Positions 49,711 to 58,952 are shown, numbered from the stretch's first letter. The stretch: DNA of 64,000 bases from Pedobacter sp. PAMC26386 (GCA_014302835.1 CP060294.1:3931067-3995066); one strand, 5' to 3'. Notes: generated from the sequence alone by a model not told the origin. Translations and numbers: made by a program.

Positions 49711-50943
49711 ATGAAAACAACTCTACTAACCCTGGTTTTATTATATCCGCTGTTAGTCTTTAGTCAAAGTAATAATGCCCCATCGTCTTATGATATCCAT
49801 GATATTAAGATCACAGGATACCTTCAGACGCAGTTTCAAATAGCACAATCACCAGGAATATCTTCTTTTTCTGGCGGAGATTTTTCTGAAAATTCTGATA
49901 ACCGCTTTATAATCCGCAGGGGCCGTCTTAAAATTGACAGGGTAGATAAATATTCCAGTATTGTCTTTCAGATTGACGCCACCCAGAATGGTGTACAATT
50001 AATGGACGCATTTATACAGCTTCACCAACCTGACAATAAGCGGTTCCAGTTAACTGCTGGTCTTTTTAACAGACCTTTTGGTTATTCAATTGTGTATTCT
50101 TCCGGCTACAGGGATTTTCCGGAACGTTCAAGAGTCTTTCAAACCCTGATGCCACGAGAACGTGATATTGGTGCCATGTTATCTTATCAGCCAATCAAAG
50201 AACTTCACTTCCTGAATTTAGACCTGGCTGTTGTAAATGGCAGCGGGCTTTTCGCCAGGGACTATGACTCAAAAAAAGATGTGATTGGTAACCTGTCTTT
50301 CAAATTTGACAGTCTCGCCAATAAAAAACTTCATATTGGTTTTGGAGCTTCAATTTATAAAGGTACAGTTCGCAATGCTACAGAAAGCTATTACACAGAC
50401 AACGGAAATGGGTTCACTAAAAACACAGCGCCTGAAAACAAGGGTGCTAATCTGAAAAGAAATTATTACGGTGGAAATGTCCAGGTTCAGTATGACAACA
50501 CCTTTGGTACAAGTAGTATAAAGGCCGAATATGTGACCGGTGTGCAACCAGGAATCGCTGCTTCAAATACTGTCAATGGTGCAGTAGCCAGTACCAGTTT
50601 TTCGACACAGCCGCCTACAGATCTTTATCTCCGGAATTTCACAGGTTATTATATCTGGTTTACCCAGCAAATTCTGAAAAGTAAATTCAGTGCTTTATTT
50701 GCATATGATGTTTATGATCCAAACAATAAGATTAAAGAAAATCAAATCGGACTGGATAACAACACCACTGCTGGTGATATTAAATTCAGCACTTTCGGAT
50801 ACGGTGCAACTTATCTATTTAGTTCCAGGTTAAAACTCACCGTTTACAATGAACGCGTAATCAACTCTCCTACTCAATTAACCGGTTATACTAAAGATGT
50901 CAGGGACGATGTCTTTACAACACGCCTACAGTATCGCTGGTAA
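49711..50943 (+). CDS. Porin of the OprO/OprP type
   Basis: Outer membrane channel of 410 residues with a signal peptide (about 1-18, MKTTLLTLVLLYPLLVFS) and a beta-barrel ending TTRLQYRW with terminal aromatic. The segment DNRFIIRRGRLKIDRVDKYS and RPFGYSIVYSSGYRDFPERS fit the phosphate-selective porin O/P family as seen in Bacteroidota. It is divergent from the small secreted gene and near the SulP system, so it may admit anions, but selectivity cannot be read from the sequence. Confidence 0.85.
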   Translation: MKTTLLTLVLLYPLLVFSQSNNAPSSYDIHDIKITGYLQTQFQIAQSPGISSFSGGDFSENSDNRFIIRRGRLKIDRVDKYSSIVFQIDATQNGVQLMDAFIQLHQPDNKRFQLTAGLFNRPFGYSIVYSSGYRDFPERSRVFQTLMPRERDIGAMLSYQPIKELHFLNLDLAVVNGSGLFARDYDSKKDVIGNLSFKFDSLANKKLHIGFGASIYKGTVRNATESYYTDNGNGFTKNTAPENKGANLKRNYYGGNVQVQYDNTFGTSSIKAEYVTGVQPGIAASNTVNGAVASTSFSTQPPTDLYLRNFTGYYIWFTQQILKSKFSALFAYDVYDPNNKIKENQIGLDNNTTAGDIKFSTFGYGATYLFSSRLKLTVYNERVINSPTQLTGYTKDVRDDVFTTRLQYRW

Positions 50944-51045
50944 TCCAGTATCAAAATTTATCTTGTTTCGCTTTACACGATAAGCGATTTTAATTTATAA
51001 ATTTAAAACCGTTCCCATACATTTATAAAAACTGAGTATAATTCC

Positions 51046-52590
51046 ATGGATAATAAGATCAAATTACTACAGGATAAAATCGAACAGGCACATGCAGGCG
51101 GGGGTAAGCAAAGAATAGCTGGTCAGCATAAAAAAGGTAAACTAACTGCAAGAGAACGGATTCACTTCTTAGTAGACGAAGGTACTTTTGAAGAGATTGG
51201 AATGTTTGTCACTCACAGAAGCACTGACTTTGGTATGGAGACAGAGAAATACCTTGGTGATGGGGTAGTTACTGGCTACGGAAATATCAACGGCAGACTA
51301 GTTTATGTTTTCTCCCAGGACTTTACCATATTCGGAGGTTCCCTTTCTGAAACTCACGCTGAAAAAATCTGCAAAATCATGGAGATGTCTTTAAAAACCG
51401 GTGCTCCTTTGATCGGATTAAATGATAGTGGCGGTGCCCGTATACAAGAAGGAGTAGTATCTTTAGGTGGGTATGCCGATATTTTCTACAGGAATGTCCA
51501 GGCATCAGGAGTAATTCCTCAGCTTTCTGCGATTATGGGTCCATGTGCTGGCGGAGCAGTTTACTCTCCTGCAATCACAGATTTCACGCTGATGGTAGAA
51601 AATACTTCTTATATGTTTGTAACTGGCCCTAACGTGGTAAAAACAGTTACTCATGAAGAAGTCAGCTCAGAGGAACTTGGCGGAGCTAGTACACATGCAA
51701 CAAAATCTGGCGTAACCCATTTTTCTTGTGTAAACGAACTGGATGCTATCAATCATATCAAACAATTGCTGAGTTATATGCCTCAGAATTGCGAAGAAAC
51801 TCCTGCTACTTTAGCTTATAAACAAGATCAGGATGAATCTCGTTCCGCTTTAAATAAAATTATACCAGAAAATGCGAATCAACCTTACGACGTAAGGGGT
51901 GTGATAGATCAATTGAGTGATCAGGATAGTTTTCTGGAAGTTCATAAAGATTTTGCAGAGAATATTGTGGTTGGTTTTGCCCGTCTGGCTGGAAGAAGCA
52001 TTGGAATTGTAGCTAATCAGCCGGCTTACCTGGCTGGCGTATTAGATAACAATGCTTCTATCAAAGCGGCCCGTTTTGTCAGGTTTTGCGATTGTTTTAA
52101 CATCCCGTTACTGGTATTGGAAGATGTTCCAGGATTCCTTCCAGGCACGGACCAAGAATGGAATGGTATCATTAAAAACGGTGCAAAGTTACTTTATGCA
52201 TTCAGTGAAGCGACTGTCCCAAGAATTACAGTGATTATCAGAAAAGCATACGGTGGCGCGTATGATGTCATGAACTCTAAACATATAGGTGCAGACATGA
52301 ATTACGCATGGCCGACCGCCGAAATCGCCGTAATGGGTGCTAAAGGTGCAGCAGAAATTATTTTCAAGAAAGAAATAACTACCGCTGCTGATCCTGCTGC
52401 TAAATTACTGGAAAAGGAAAAGATGTATGCAGAAATTTTTGCTAATCCGTATCGCGCAGCAGAACGCGGCTTTATCGATGAGGTCATTGAACCAGCAGAT
52501 ACCCGTGCAAAACTGATCCGTGCATTCAAAATGTTAGAAAATAAAGTAGTTAATAATCCACGCAAAAAACACGGAAATATTCCTTTATAG
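51046..52590 (+). CDS. Acyl-CoA carboxylase, carboxyltransferase (beta) subunit
   Basis: Carboxyltransferase subunit of 514 residues of a propionyl-CoA/acetyl-CoA-type biotin carboxylase complex. It shows the RERIHFLVDEGTFEEIG opening, DFTIFGGSLSETHAEKI, the acyl-CoA oxyanion region GGARIQEGVVSLGGY, MGPCAGGAVYSPA, and PGFLPGTDQEWNGII in the carboxybiotin half with KAYGGAYDVM. Length and features fit PccB/MmdA-like subunits. No biotin carboxylase or carrier gene is adjacent. Substrate is most probably propionyl-CoA, as an inference from family. Confidence 0.92.
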   Translation: MDNKIKLLQDKIEQAHAGGGKQRIAGQHKKGKLTARERIHFLVDEGTFEEIGMFVTHRSTDFGMETEKYLGDGVVTGYGNINGRLVYVFSQDFTIFGGSLSETHAEKICKIMEMSLKTGAPLIGLNDSGGARIQEGVVSLGGYADIFYRNVQASGVIPQLSAIMGPCAGGAVYSPAITDFTLMVENTSYMFVTGPNVVKTVTHEEVSSEELGGASTHATKSGVTHFSCVNELDAINHIKQLLSYMPQNCEETPATLAYKQDQDESRSALNKIIPENANQPYDVRGVIDQLSDQDSFLEVHKDFAENIVVGFARLAGRSIGIVANQPAYLAGVLDNNASIKAARFVRFCDCFNIPLLVLEDVPGFLPGTDQEWNGIIKNGAKLLYAFSEATVPRITVIIRKAYGGAYDVMNSKHIGADMNYAWPTAEIAVMGAKGAAEIIFKKEITTAADPAAKLLEKEKMYAEIFANPYRAAERGFIDEVIEPADTRAKLIRAFKMLENKVVNNPRKKHGNIPL

Positions 52591-52642
52591 CTAAAAATAG
52601 CTCCTGATTATGTCATTAATGGTTTAGATATCAACAATAGAC

Positions 52643-52672
52643 TTGATGCTTAAAGCCATCTTTATATATTTG
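52643..52672 (+). promoter_or_regulatory. Bacteroidota promoter of the M42 peptidase gene
   Basis: TTG (52643-52645), 19 bases, TATATTTG (52665-52672); the ATG follows 20 bases later. Confidence 0.7.
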
Positions 52673-52692
52673 TTTATCATAAAAATATAAAG

Positions 52693-53808
52693 ATGGCTAA
52701 AAAGAAAGACGAGAAGCAGAAACATGTATCTGTCGTAACTAAGAAATCACTCCAGTTTTTTGAAGAATATATCAATAATCCATCCCCAACAGGATTTGAA
52801 TACCCGGGCCAGAAACTTTGGTTAGATTATTTAAAACCATATATTGATGAAAGCTTTATCGACAACTATGGAACAGCAGTAGGTGTAATCAACCCTAAAG
52901 CAGAATATAAAGTAGTTATTGAAGCACATGCTGATGAAATCTCATGGTTTGTAAACTATATCACCAGTGACGGTTTAATTTATGTGATCAGAAACGGTGG
53001 TTCAGATCATCAGATTGCCCCTTCTAAACGCGTAAATATCCATACTGACAAAGGATTAATCAAAGCAGTATTCGGTTGGCCAGCAATCCATACCCGCGGT
53101 GCAGGAGAAAAAGAAGAAGCACCAGCTTTAAAGAACATCTTTCTGGATTGCGGTTGTACAACCAAAGATGAAGTTGAAGCATTAGGTATCCATGTAGGAT
53201 GCGTAATTACCTATGAAGATGAATTTATGGTCTTAAATGATCGCTACTACGTAGGACGTGCATTAGATAACCGTGCCGGTGGATTTATGATTGCTGAAGT
53301 TGCACGTTTACTTAAAGAAAACAAGCAGAAATTACCTTTCGCCTTATATATCGTGAACTCAGTACAGGAAGAAATCGGTTTAAGAGGTGCTGAGATGATT
53401 GCACATCGCATTAAACCAGATGTTGCGATCATTACTGATGTAACACACGATACTTCAACACCAATGATCAGTAAGATCACACAGGGTGACTTAGCTTGTG
53501 GTCTTGGACCAGTCGTATCATACGCACCAGCGGTACAAACAAACCTGAATAAATTATTGATTGAAACAGCAGAAAAGAATAGCATTCCATTCCAGCGCCA
53601 GGCATCTTCACGTTCAACAGGAACTGATACTGATGCTTTTGCTTATTCCAATGGAGGTGTGCCTTCAGCACTAATTTCGCTACCTTTACGTTATATGCAT
53701 ACAACGGTTGAAATGATCCATAAAGAAGATGTAGACAATGTCATCAGCCTGATCTATCATTCTTTATTAAACATAAAAAAAGACCACGATTTTAAATACA
53801 ATAAATAA
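52693..53808 (+). CDS. M42 family metallopeptidase (glutamyl aminopeptidase-like)
   Basis: Cytoplasmic dizinc aminopeptidase of 371 residues, expected to form large tetrahedral oligomers. Metal and catalytic residues are visible: His79 and Asp81 in EAHADEIS, the bridging Asp in ALDNRAGG, the Glu pair in VQEEIGLRGAE, Asp in ITDVTHD, and His in RYMHTTVEM. The N terminus is Lys-rich. It has its own promoter and terminator and is therefore monocistronic. Relatives include FrvX and deblocking aminopeptidases. Confidence 0.93.
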   Translation: MAKKKDEKQKHVSVVTKKSLQFFEEYINNPSPTGFEYPGQKLWLDYLKPYIDESFIDNYGTAVGVINPKAEYKVVIEAHADEISWFVNYITSDGLIYVIRNGGSDHQIAPSKRVNIHTDKGLIKAVFGWPAIHTRGAGEKEEAPALKNIFLDCGCTTKDEVEALGIHVGCVITYEDEFMVLNDRYYVGRALDNRAGGFMIAEVARLLKENKQKLPFALYIVNSVQEEIGLRGAEMIAHRIKPDVAIITDVTHDTSTPMISKITQGDLACGLGPVVSYAPAVQTNLNKLLIETAEKNSIPFQRQASSRSTGTDTDAFAYSNGGVPSALISLPLRYMHTTVEMIHKEDVDNVISLIYHSLLNIKKDHDFKYNK

Positions 53809-53830
53809 GATCTTATCTTCACAGAATATT

Positions 53831-53862
53831 AAGCGTGTTTGATCTTTCAGACACGCTTTTTT
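53831..53862 (+). terminator. Terminator after the M42 peptidase gene
   Basis: Arms AAGCGTGT and ACACGCTT extended by TGA/TCA inside, then six T. Confidence 0.8.
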
Positions 53863-53916
53863 ATGGAAGACATCATGTCTGAAAAAGACATACTGAATTA
53901 AACAAAAATATAATCA

Positions 53917-54816
53917 ATGAAACCTACCCTATTAATACTCGCAGCCGGTATGGCAAGTCGCTATGGCAGCATGAAACAAATTGACGGTTTTGGTCCGAAT
54001 GGAGAGACCATCATCGACTATTCTATCTATGATGCTATCAAAGCCGGTTTCGGGAAAGTAGTTTTTATCATCAAAGAAGAATACGTAGAAAATTTCAAGG
54101 CAATCTTTGATGCAAAGCTTAATGGAAAAATAGAAACTGATTACGTATTTCAGAATTTCGATCTTAAACAATACGGAATCGATATTGAAATAGAAAGAAG
54201 CAAACCATGGGGAACTGCTCATGCTGTTCTTGCAGCAAGAAATGCTATAAAAGAACCATTTTGTGTAATTAATGCGGATGATTTCTATGGTCTGGATGCT
54301 TATGAGAAAATGGTTAAATTTTTAACCACTGAAGTTTCTGGCAGCAATTATTCTATGATTGGTTACGAAATCGGCAAAACCTTGTCAGACTACGGTTCAG
54401 TATCTCGCGGGGTATGCAAAGTTAGTGCAGATGGTTACCTGGAAGAGGTAATAGAGCGTACAAAAGTACTTCGTGATGGAGAAGCAATCGTTTATGAAGA
54501 AGACGAGAAACAATATCCATTATCACTAGATACCCGTGTATCAATGAATTTCTGGGGATTTACACCGGAGATGTTCAAAATTTCGGAAGAACTATTCAGA
54601 GACTTTGCCCACGCGAATAAAGACAATCCGAAAGCAGAGTTTTTCATTCCATTAGTAGCAGATAGTTTATTAAGCTCAGAAACTGCAGATTTCAAAGTTG
54701 TGCCTACAGACAGCAAGTGGTTTGGTGTAACATATAAAGAAGATAAACCAATTGTACAGGCATGTATAGACCAGTTGGTTAAAGACGGAGTTTACCCTGA
54801 AAACCTTTGGGACTAA
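53917..54816 (+). CDS. Nucleotidyltransferase family protein (sugar-phosphate type)
   Basis: A 299-residue NTP-transferase-like protein. The nucleotide-binding signature AAGMASRYGSMK (9-20) and the DGFGPNGETIIDYSIYDA block at the start, and the metal-binding pair Asp in INADDFYG near 120, fit sugar-phosphate nucleotidyltransferases of the GlmU/RfbA fold. Members in Bacteroidota often lie beside phosphotransferases, but here the gene is alone between two terminators. The sugar and nucleotide are unknown. Confidence 0.87.
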   Translation: MKPTLLILAAGMASRYGSMKQIDGFGPNGETIIDYSIYDAIKAGFGKVVFIIKEEYVENFKAIFDAKLNGKIETDYVFQNFDLKQYGIDIEIERSKPWGTAHAVLAARNAIKEPFCVINADDFYGLDAYEKMVKFLTTEVSGSNYSMIGYEIGKTLSDYGSVSRGVCKVSADGYLEEVIERTKVLRDGEAIVYEEDEKQYPLSLDTRVSMNFWGFTPEMFKISEELFRDFAHANKDNPKAEFFIPLVADSLLSSETADFKVVPTDSKWFGVTYKEDKPIVQACIDQLVKDGVYPENLWD

Positions 54817-54851
54817 CATAAAACACCACCTGACATCTATAAAGTGACTAG

Positions 54852-54883
54852 AAAGCCTTAAAAATTAATTTAAGGCTTTTTTA
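54852..54883 (+). terminator. Terminator of the nucleotidyltransferase gene
   Basis: Arms AAAGCCTTAAA and TTTAAGGCTTT, followed by T-run. Confidence 0.85.
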
Positions 54884-54904
54884 TGCGTCAATATTTCAAA
54901 GCAT

Positions 54905-54941
54905 AAAAAAAGAGGGCAACTTTTCAGTTACCCTCTTTTTT
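54905..54941 (-). terminator. Terminator of dnaK
   Basis: Arms GAGGGCAAC and GTTACCCTC (one A-C mismatch) with A7 and T6 flanks; T-run on the minus strand. Confidence 0.85.
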
Positions 54942-54959
54942 ATATAATTACGATTTCGA

Positions 54960-56873
54960 CTATTTCTTATCGTCTTTTACTTCTTCGAAGTCTACATCAG
55001 TAACGTTGTCAGCAGTATCAGCTGTTTGACCGTTAGCTTCAGCACCACCCTGAGCTGGTGCGCCGCCATCCTGACCAGCTTTGTACATCTCTTCAGATGC
55101 TTCATTCCAAGCTGCTTGTAATTCTTCCTGAGCCGCATCGATATCAGCAAAACTTCTTGCTGCATGTGCTGCTTGCAATTTAGCTAATCCAGCTTCAATC
55201 GGAGCTTTTTTGTCAGCTGAGATTTTATCACCAAATTCTTTCAATTGTTTCTCAGTAGAGAAAATTAAAGCATCAGCACTGTTGATTTTATCAGCTTCTT
55301 CTTTAGCAATTTTATCAGCATCAGCATTTTGCTCAGCTTCTTCTCTCATTCTTTTGATTTCTTCTTCAGTTAAACCAGAAGAAGCCTCAATACGAATTTT
55401 TTGCTCTTTACCAGTAGCTTTATCTTTTGCACTTACGTGTAAGATACCGTTCGCATCAATATCAAAAGCAACTTCAACCTGAGGAACACCACGTGGAGAT
55501 GGAGGTATACCGTCTAAGATGAAACGACCAATTGTACGGTTCTGAGCAGCCATTGGACGCTCACCTTGTAAAATGTGGATTTCTACCGAAGGCTGGTTAT
55601 CAGCAGCTGTAGAGAAAGTTTCAGCTTTCTTAGAAGGAATAGTAGTATTAGCTTCAATCAGTTTAGTCATTACACCACCCATTGTTTCAATACCTAAAGA
55701 AAGAGGAGTTACGTCTAATAACAATACATCTTTAACTTCACCAGTTAAAACACCACCTTGAATAGCAGCACCAATCGCAACAACCTCATCAGGGTTTACA
55801 CCTTTAGATGGGTCTTTACCAAAGAATGCTTTTACTGCATCCTGAATAGCAGGAATACGAGTTGAACCACCTACTAAAATGATCTCATCGATATCAGAAG
55901 TTTTTAAACCAGCATTTTTCAATGCAGATTTACAAGGCTCAATAGTACGTTTGATCAGATCAGCTGCCAATTGCTCAAATTTAGCACGGCTTAAAGTTCT
56001 AACTAAGTGTTTTGGTCCGCTAGCATCAGCAGTGATGTATGGTAAGTTAATTTCTGTAGAAGTAGTGCTTGAAAGCTCAATTTTAGCTTTTTCAGCAGCT
56101 TCTTTCAAACGTTGCAATGCCATTGGATCCTGATTAAGGTCCATACCATTTTCAGTTTTGAATTCAGCAGCTAACCAGTCAATAATAACGTGGTCAAAGT
56201 CATCACCACCTAAGTGCGTATCACCATCAGTAGATTTTACTTCAAATACACCATCACCTAATTCTAATACAGAAACGTCATGAGTACCACCACCACAGTC
56301 AAACACGACAATTTTCATGTCTTTATGTGCTTTATCCAAACCGTAAGCTAATGCAGCAGCAGTTGGCTCGTTGATAATACGTTTAACCGTTAAACCAGCG
56401 ATTTCACCAGCTTCTTTAGTAGCCTGACGTTGTGCATCATTGAAATAAGCAGGAACAGTAATAACTGCTTCAGTTACTTCATGACCTAAAAAGTCTTCCG
56501 CAGTTTTTTTCATTTTTTGCAAGATCATTGCAGAAATTTCCTGTGGAGTATATTTACGGTCATCAATTTCAACACGTGGAGTATTGTTGTCACCCTTAAC
56601 AACTTTGTAAGGTACGCGACCAGCTTCTTTAGAAACCTCAGCAAAGCTGCTGCCCATGAAGCGTTTAATTGAATAAATTGTTTTTGTAGGGTTAGTGATC
56701 GCCTGGCGTTTCGCCGCGTCACCTACTTTACGCTCACCATTTTCTGCAAATGCAACAATGGATGGCGTCGTACGTTTACCCTCACTGTTGGCTATAACTA
56801 CAGGTTCGTTACCTTCCATTACGGCTACGCAAGAGTTTGTTGTTCCTAAGTCTATACCAATAATTTTTGACAT
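54960..56873 (-). CDS. dnaK: Chaperone protein DnaK (Hsp70)
   Basis: Hsp70 chaperone of 637 residues. N-terminal ATPase domain (about 1-380) with GIDLGTTNSCVAVMEG, VPAYFNDAQRQATK, FDCGGGTHDVSVLEL (Cys and His are common variants) and ILVGGSTRIPA; linker DVLLLDVTPLSLGIET; substrate domain to about 505; helical lid and a Gly/Ala/Asp tail ending TDVDFEEVKDDKK. No grpE or dnaJ neighbours. The promoter is unusual: a sigma-54-like TGGCAC-N5-TTGT with TGTCA/TGACA repeats upstream instead of the normal TAnnTTTG. Confidence 0.98.
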   Translation of the reverse strand: MSKIIGIDLGTTNSCVAVMEGNEPVVIANSEGKRTTPSIVAFAENGERKVGDAAKRQAITNPTKTIYSIKRFMGSSFAEVSKEAGRVPYKVVKGDNNTPRVEIDDRKYTPQEISAMILQKMKKTAEDFLGHEVTEAVITVPAYFNDAQRQATKEAGEIAGLTVKRIINEPTAAALAYGLDKAHKDMKIVVFDCGGGTHDVSVLELGDGVFEVKSTDGDTHLGGDDFDHVIIDWLAAEFKTENGMDLNQDPMALQRLKEAAEKAKIELSSTTSTEINLPYITADASGPKHLVRTLSRAKFEQLAADLIKRTIEPCKSALKNAGLKTSDIDEIILVGGSTRIPAIQDAVKAFFGKDPSKGVNPDEVVAIGAAIQGGVLTGEVKDVLLLDVTPLSLGIETMGGVMTKLIEANTTIPSKKAETFSTAADNQPSVEIHILQGERPMAAQNRTIGRFILDGIPPSPRGVPQVEVAFDIDANGILHVSAKDKATGKEQKIRIEASSGLTEEEIKRMREEAEQNADADKIAKEEADKINSADALIFSTEKQLKEFGDKISADKKAPIEAGLAKLQAAHAARSFADIDAAQEELQAAWNEASEEMYKAGQDGGAPAQGGAEANGQTADTADNVTDVDFEEVKDDKK

Positions 56874-56924
56874 GCTATTTTATCTTTGTTTATGTTATGA
56901 ATTCTTATTTCCTAATTCTATTTA

Positions 56925-56939
56925 ACAAGCAATGTGCCA
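56925..56939 (-). promoter_or_regulatory. Sigma-54-like promoter of dnaK
   Basis: On the minus strand TGGCAC (56939-56934), ATTGC, TTGT (56928-56925), one base from the sigma-54 consensus TGGCAC-N5-TTGC. A transcript would start near 56914, about 41 bases before the ATG. The -24 element is part of a TGCCAATTGGCA palindrome (56935-56946). Confidence 0.5.
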
Positions 56940-57013
56940 ATTGGCATTTGTCAGTTAAACAGGCACTCCTTTTTATATTTTAGTTAAAATGTAAATAAAA
57001 ACCTTTTACAATT

Positions 57014-57036
57014 CTGACAGGTTGTCATAAGTGACA
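57014..57036. promoter_or_regulatory. TGACA/TGTCA repeat cluster upstream of dnaK
   Basis: CTGACAG, then TGTCA-TAAG-TGACA (57023-57036); a further TGTCAG occurs at 56949-56954. Alternating inverted half sites 75-110 bases upstream of the -24 element fit an activator site for a sigma-54-type promoter. Confidence 0.45.
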
Positions 57037-57057
57037 TTTTCTATGGCTGTAAATACA

Positions 57058-58242
57058 TCAAATCTGCACTAAAGTTTCAAGATGATGATACTCAATGCCA
57101 AAATATTCTTTTGTCCTTTTAATTTTGTCCAGCAGTACAGCTTTATCTACTGCATGATCTTTAGTTTTAACCCCCACAATCAATACATTTTTCGGCGTAT
57201 GCGCATCCGAAATAAATTCAAACACTTTTGTTTTATAACCAAAATATTCAAGTATCTGAGCCCGGATTCCATCAGTCACCATCTCTGCCTGCCGCTCCAA
57301 AAAGATACCATACTTCGTTAAGAAATCCAGCTCATTTGCGACCTTCCCTTTTTCCATCTGTCTTCTGATTTGTTTATGACAACAAGGTGCGACAACAATA
57401 AGTTCAGCATTCCCTTTAATCCCTTTATAAATTGCATCATCAGTAGCAGTATCACAAGCATGCAGAGCGATTAACAAATTAATTCCTTCCGAATCATACT
57501 CTTCTATAGAACCCTGAACAAAATCAAGCCCCTTAAAGTTTGACCCTGAAGCTATTTTATTACACAAATCTACAAGGTCCTGGCGATATTCGACACCAGT
57601 AACACTTGCATTAATCTTTAAAACATTTACCAGGTAATCATATAATGCAAAAGTAAGATATCCTTTACCAGACCCCATATCCACCACTTTCTTAAATTTG
57701 CCAGCAGGCAAAGTCCTGATCAGCGGATCAAGTAACGCAACATATTGATTAATCTGTTTATACTTATCCTGAGCATTTTTATAAACGGCTCCATTAGCAT
57801 CAGTGATTTTTAATTCCTGCAAATAAGTCTTGCCAGCAGGTTTTATTAATCGTTTCTTCTCCTTATCATGAGAAAGCATAACCGGTGCTTCAATCTTGAT
57901 CATTCTTACTCTAACAGTGATTACTCCCTTTTTATCATGCTCAACAATTACTTCTTTCTCCGTGCTGAAAAAAGTACAAATCCTAAAATCATTGCTAATA
58001 AAATGACTAATCCTGGTCAGACCGTCCTCAATCGAAAAATTCTTTACGATGTCCCTGGTTTTGTTCCGGTAAGTAAAGGAAAGCATCTCTACTTTTTTAA
58101 TTTTTATCCTGCGTACATACACATTCTTTAGTTCCTTATCATTGCCCTGGTAATTACCAAGGGAGATTTTCACAAATACATTAGCCGGGATACTATCCGC
58201 TAACTGCTTATGGAATTCCTGAAGGATTGATTGATTGGACAT
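57058..58242 (-). CDS. SAM-dependent methyltransferase, class I
   Basis: A cytoplasmic protein of 394 residues. The second half is a Rossmann methyltransferase: motif I KVVDMGSGKGYLTFALYDYL, ALHACDTATDDAIYKGI and VVAPCCHKQIRRQ; the layout resembles the PF13679 group that includes METTL25-like proteins. The first 170 residues (basic, beta-rich, YVRRIKIKKVEMLSFTYR) may bind RNA. The frame is open further upstream into rplQ, but the family N terminus starts at ATG 58242 (MSNQSILQEFH). Substrate unknown; it lies just behind the ribosomal operon terminator. Confidence 0.85.
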   Translation of the reverse strand: MSNQSILQEFHKQLADSIPANVFVKISLGNYQGNDKELKNVYVRRIKIKKVEMLSFTYRNKTRDIVKNFSIEDGLTRISHFISNDFRICTFFSTEKEVIVEHDKKGVITVRVRMIKIEAPVMLSHDKEKKRLIKPAGKTYLQELKITDANGAVYKNAQDKYKQINQYVALLDPLIRTLPAGKFKKVVDMGSGKGYLTFALYDYLVNVLKINASVTGVEYRQDLVDLCNKIASGSNFKGLDFVQGSIEEYDSEGINLLIALHACDTATDDAIYKGIKGNAELIVVAPCCHKQIRRQMEKGKVANELDFLTKYGIFLERQAEMVTDGIRAQILEYFGYKTKVFEFISDAHTPKNVLIVGVKTKDHAVDKAVLLDKIKRTKEYFGIEYHHLETLVQI

Positions 58243-58275
58243 AAAAATTACAAATTTACGATGATCATATATATA

Positions 58276-58310
58276 AGAAAAGCCCTGTCCAACTAAGAAC
58301 AGGGCTTTCT
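58276..58310 (-). terminator. Terminator of the ribosomal-protein/rpoA operon
   Basis: Arms AGAAAAGCCCTGT and ACAGGGCTTTCT around a ten-base loop, on the minus strand followed by TTCTTAT; 20 bases after the rplQ stop. Confidence 0.75.
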
Positions 58311-58330
58311 GTATTTTGATGAGGAAGAAA

Positions 58331-58867
58331 TTATTCTCCTTTATCTTCTTTTGTTTCTTCAGCTGCAGGAGCTTCAACAACAGCTTCAGTTGCAGCTTCT
58401 GCTTTAGCAGGAGCGTCAGTAGCATCAGCTTTCTTAGTAGTAGTAGCTTTACTTCTACCACGACGAGTTGTTTTCTTTTCTTCTGTAGCTACTTCTTTAC
58501 CATAAACTTCGTTGTAATCAACTAATTCAATGAAAGCCATCTCAGCATTATCACCTAAACGATTGTTTAATTTGATAATTCTAGTGTAACCACCTGGACG
58601 GTTAGCAACTTTAGCAGCTACGTCACGGAACAATTCAGTAACTGAATCTTTGTCCTGTAAATAACTAAAAACCGTACGACGAGAGTGTGTAGTATCGTTT
58701 TTAGATTTAGTGATCAGAGGCTCAACATACATACGCAAAGCTTTTGCTTTTGCTAAAGTAGTAGAGATTCTTTTGTGTTTGATCAATGATGAGGCCATGT
58801 TAGCCAACATCGCTTTACGATGGGACTTAGTTCTGCCTAAGTGGTTGTGTTTTTTACCGTGTCTCAT
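58331..58867 (-). CDS. rplQ: 50S ribosomal protein L17
   Basis: Large-subunit protein near the peptide exit tunnel. Residues 1-125 are the L17 core (MRHGKKHNHLGRTKSHRKAM, then RPGGYTRIIKLNNRLGDNAEMA). A tail of about 50 residues rich in Ala, Glu, Thr and Lys follows, making 178 residues against about 127 in E. coli; such tails are known in Bacteroidota. It is the last gene of the operon, behind rpoA, and is followed by a terminator. Confidence 0.97.
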   Translation of the reverse strand: MRHGKKHNHLGRTKSHRKAMLANMASSLIKHKRISTTLAKAKALRMYVEPLITKSKNDTTHSRRTVFSYLQDKDSVTELFRDVAAKVANRPGGYTRIIKLNNRLGDNAEMAFIELVDYNEVYGKEVATEEKKTTRRGRSKATTTKKADATDAPAKAEAATEAVVEAPAAEETKEDKGE

Positions 58868-58952
58868 TTTCTATTTATTCAGTGTGTACCGTCTCCTTTG
58901 AATTAAAGAGGGAATTACCCACTATTAACAATTTGTTATTTGTCTGTTGAAA

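Noticed and set aside
58243..58461. N-terminal extension of the methyltransferase into rplQ
   Set aside because: The extra residues are Leu/Lys low complexity coming from the antiphase of the rplQ tail and cross the operon terminator; the natural start is at 58242.
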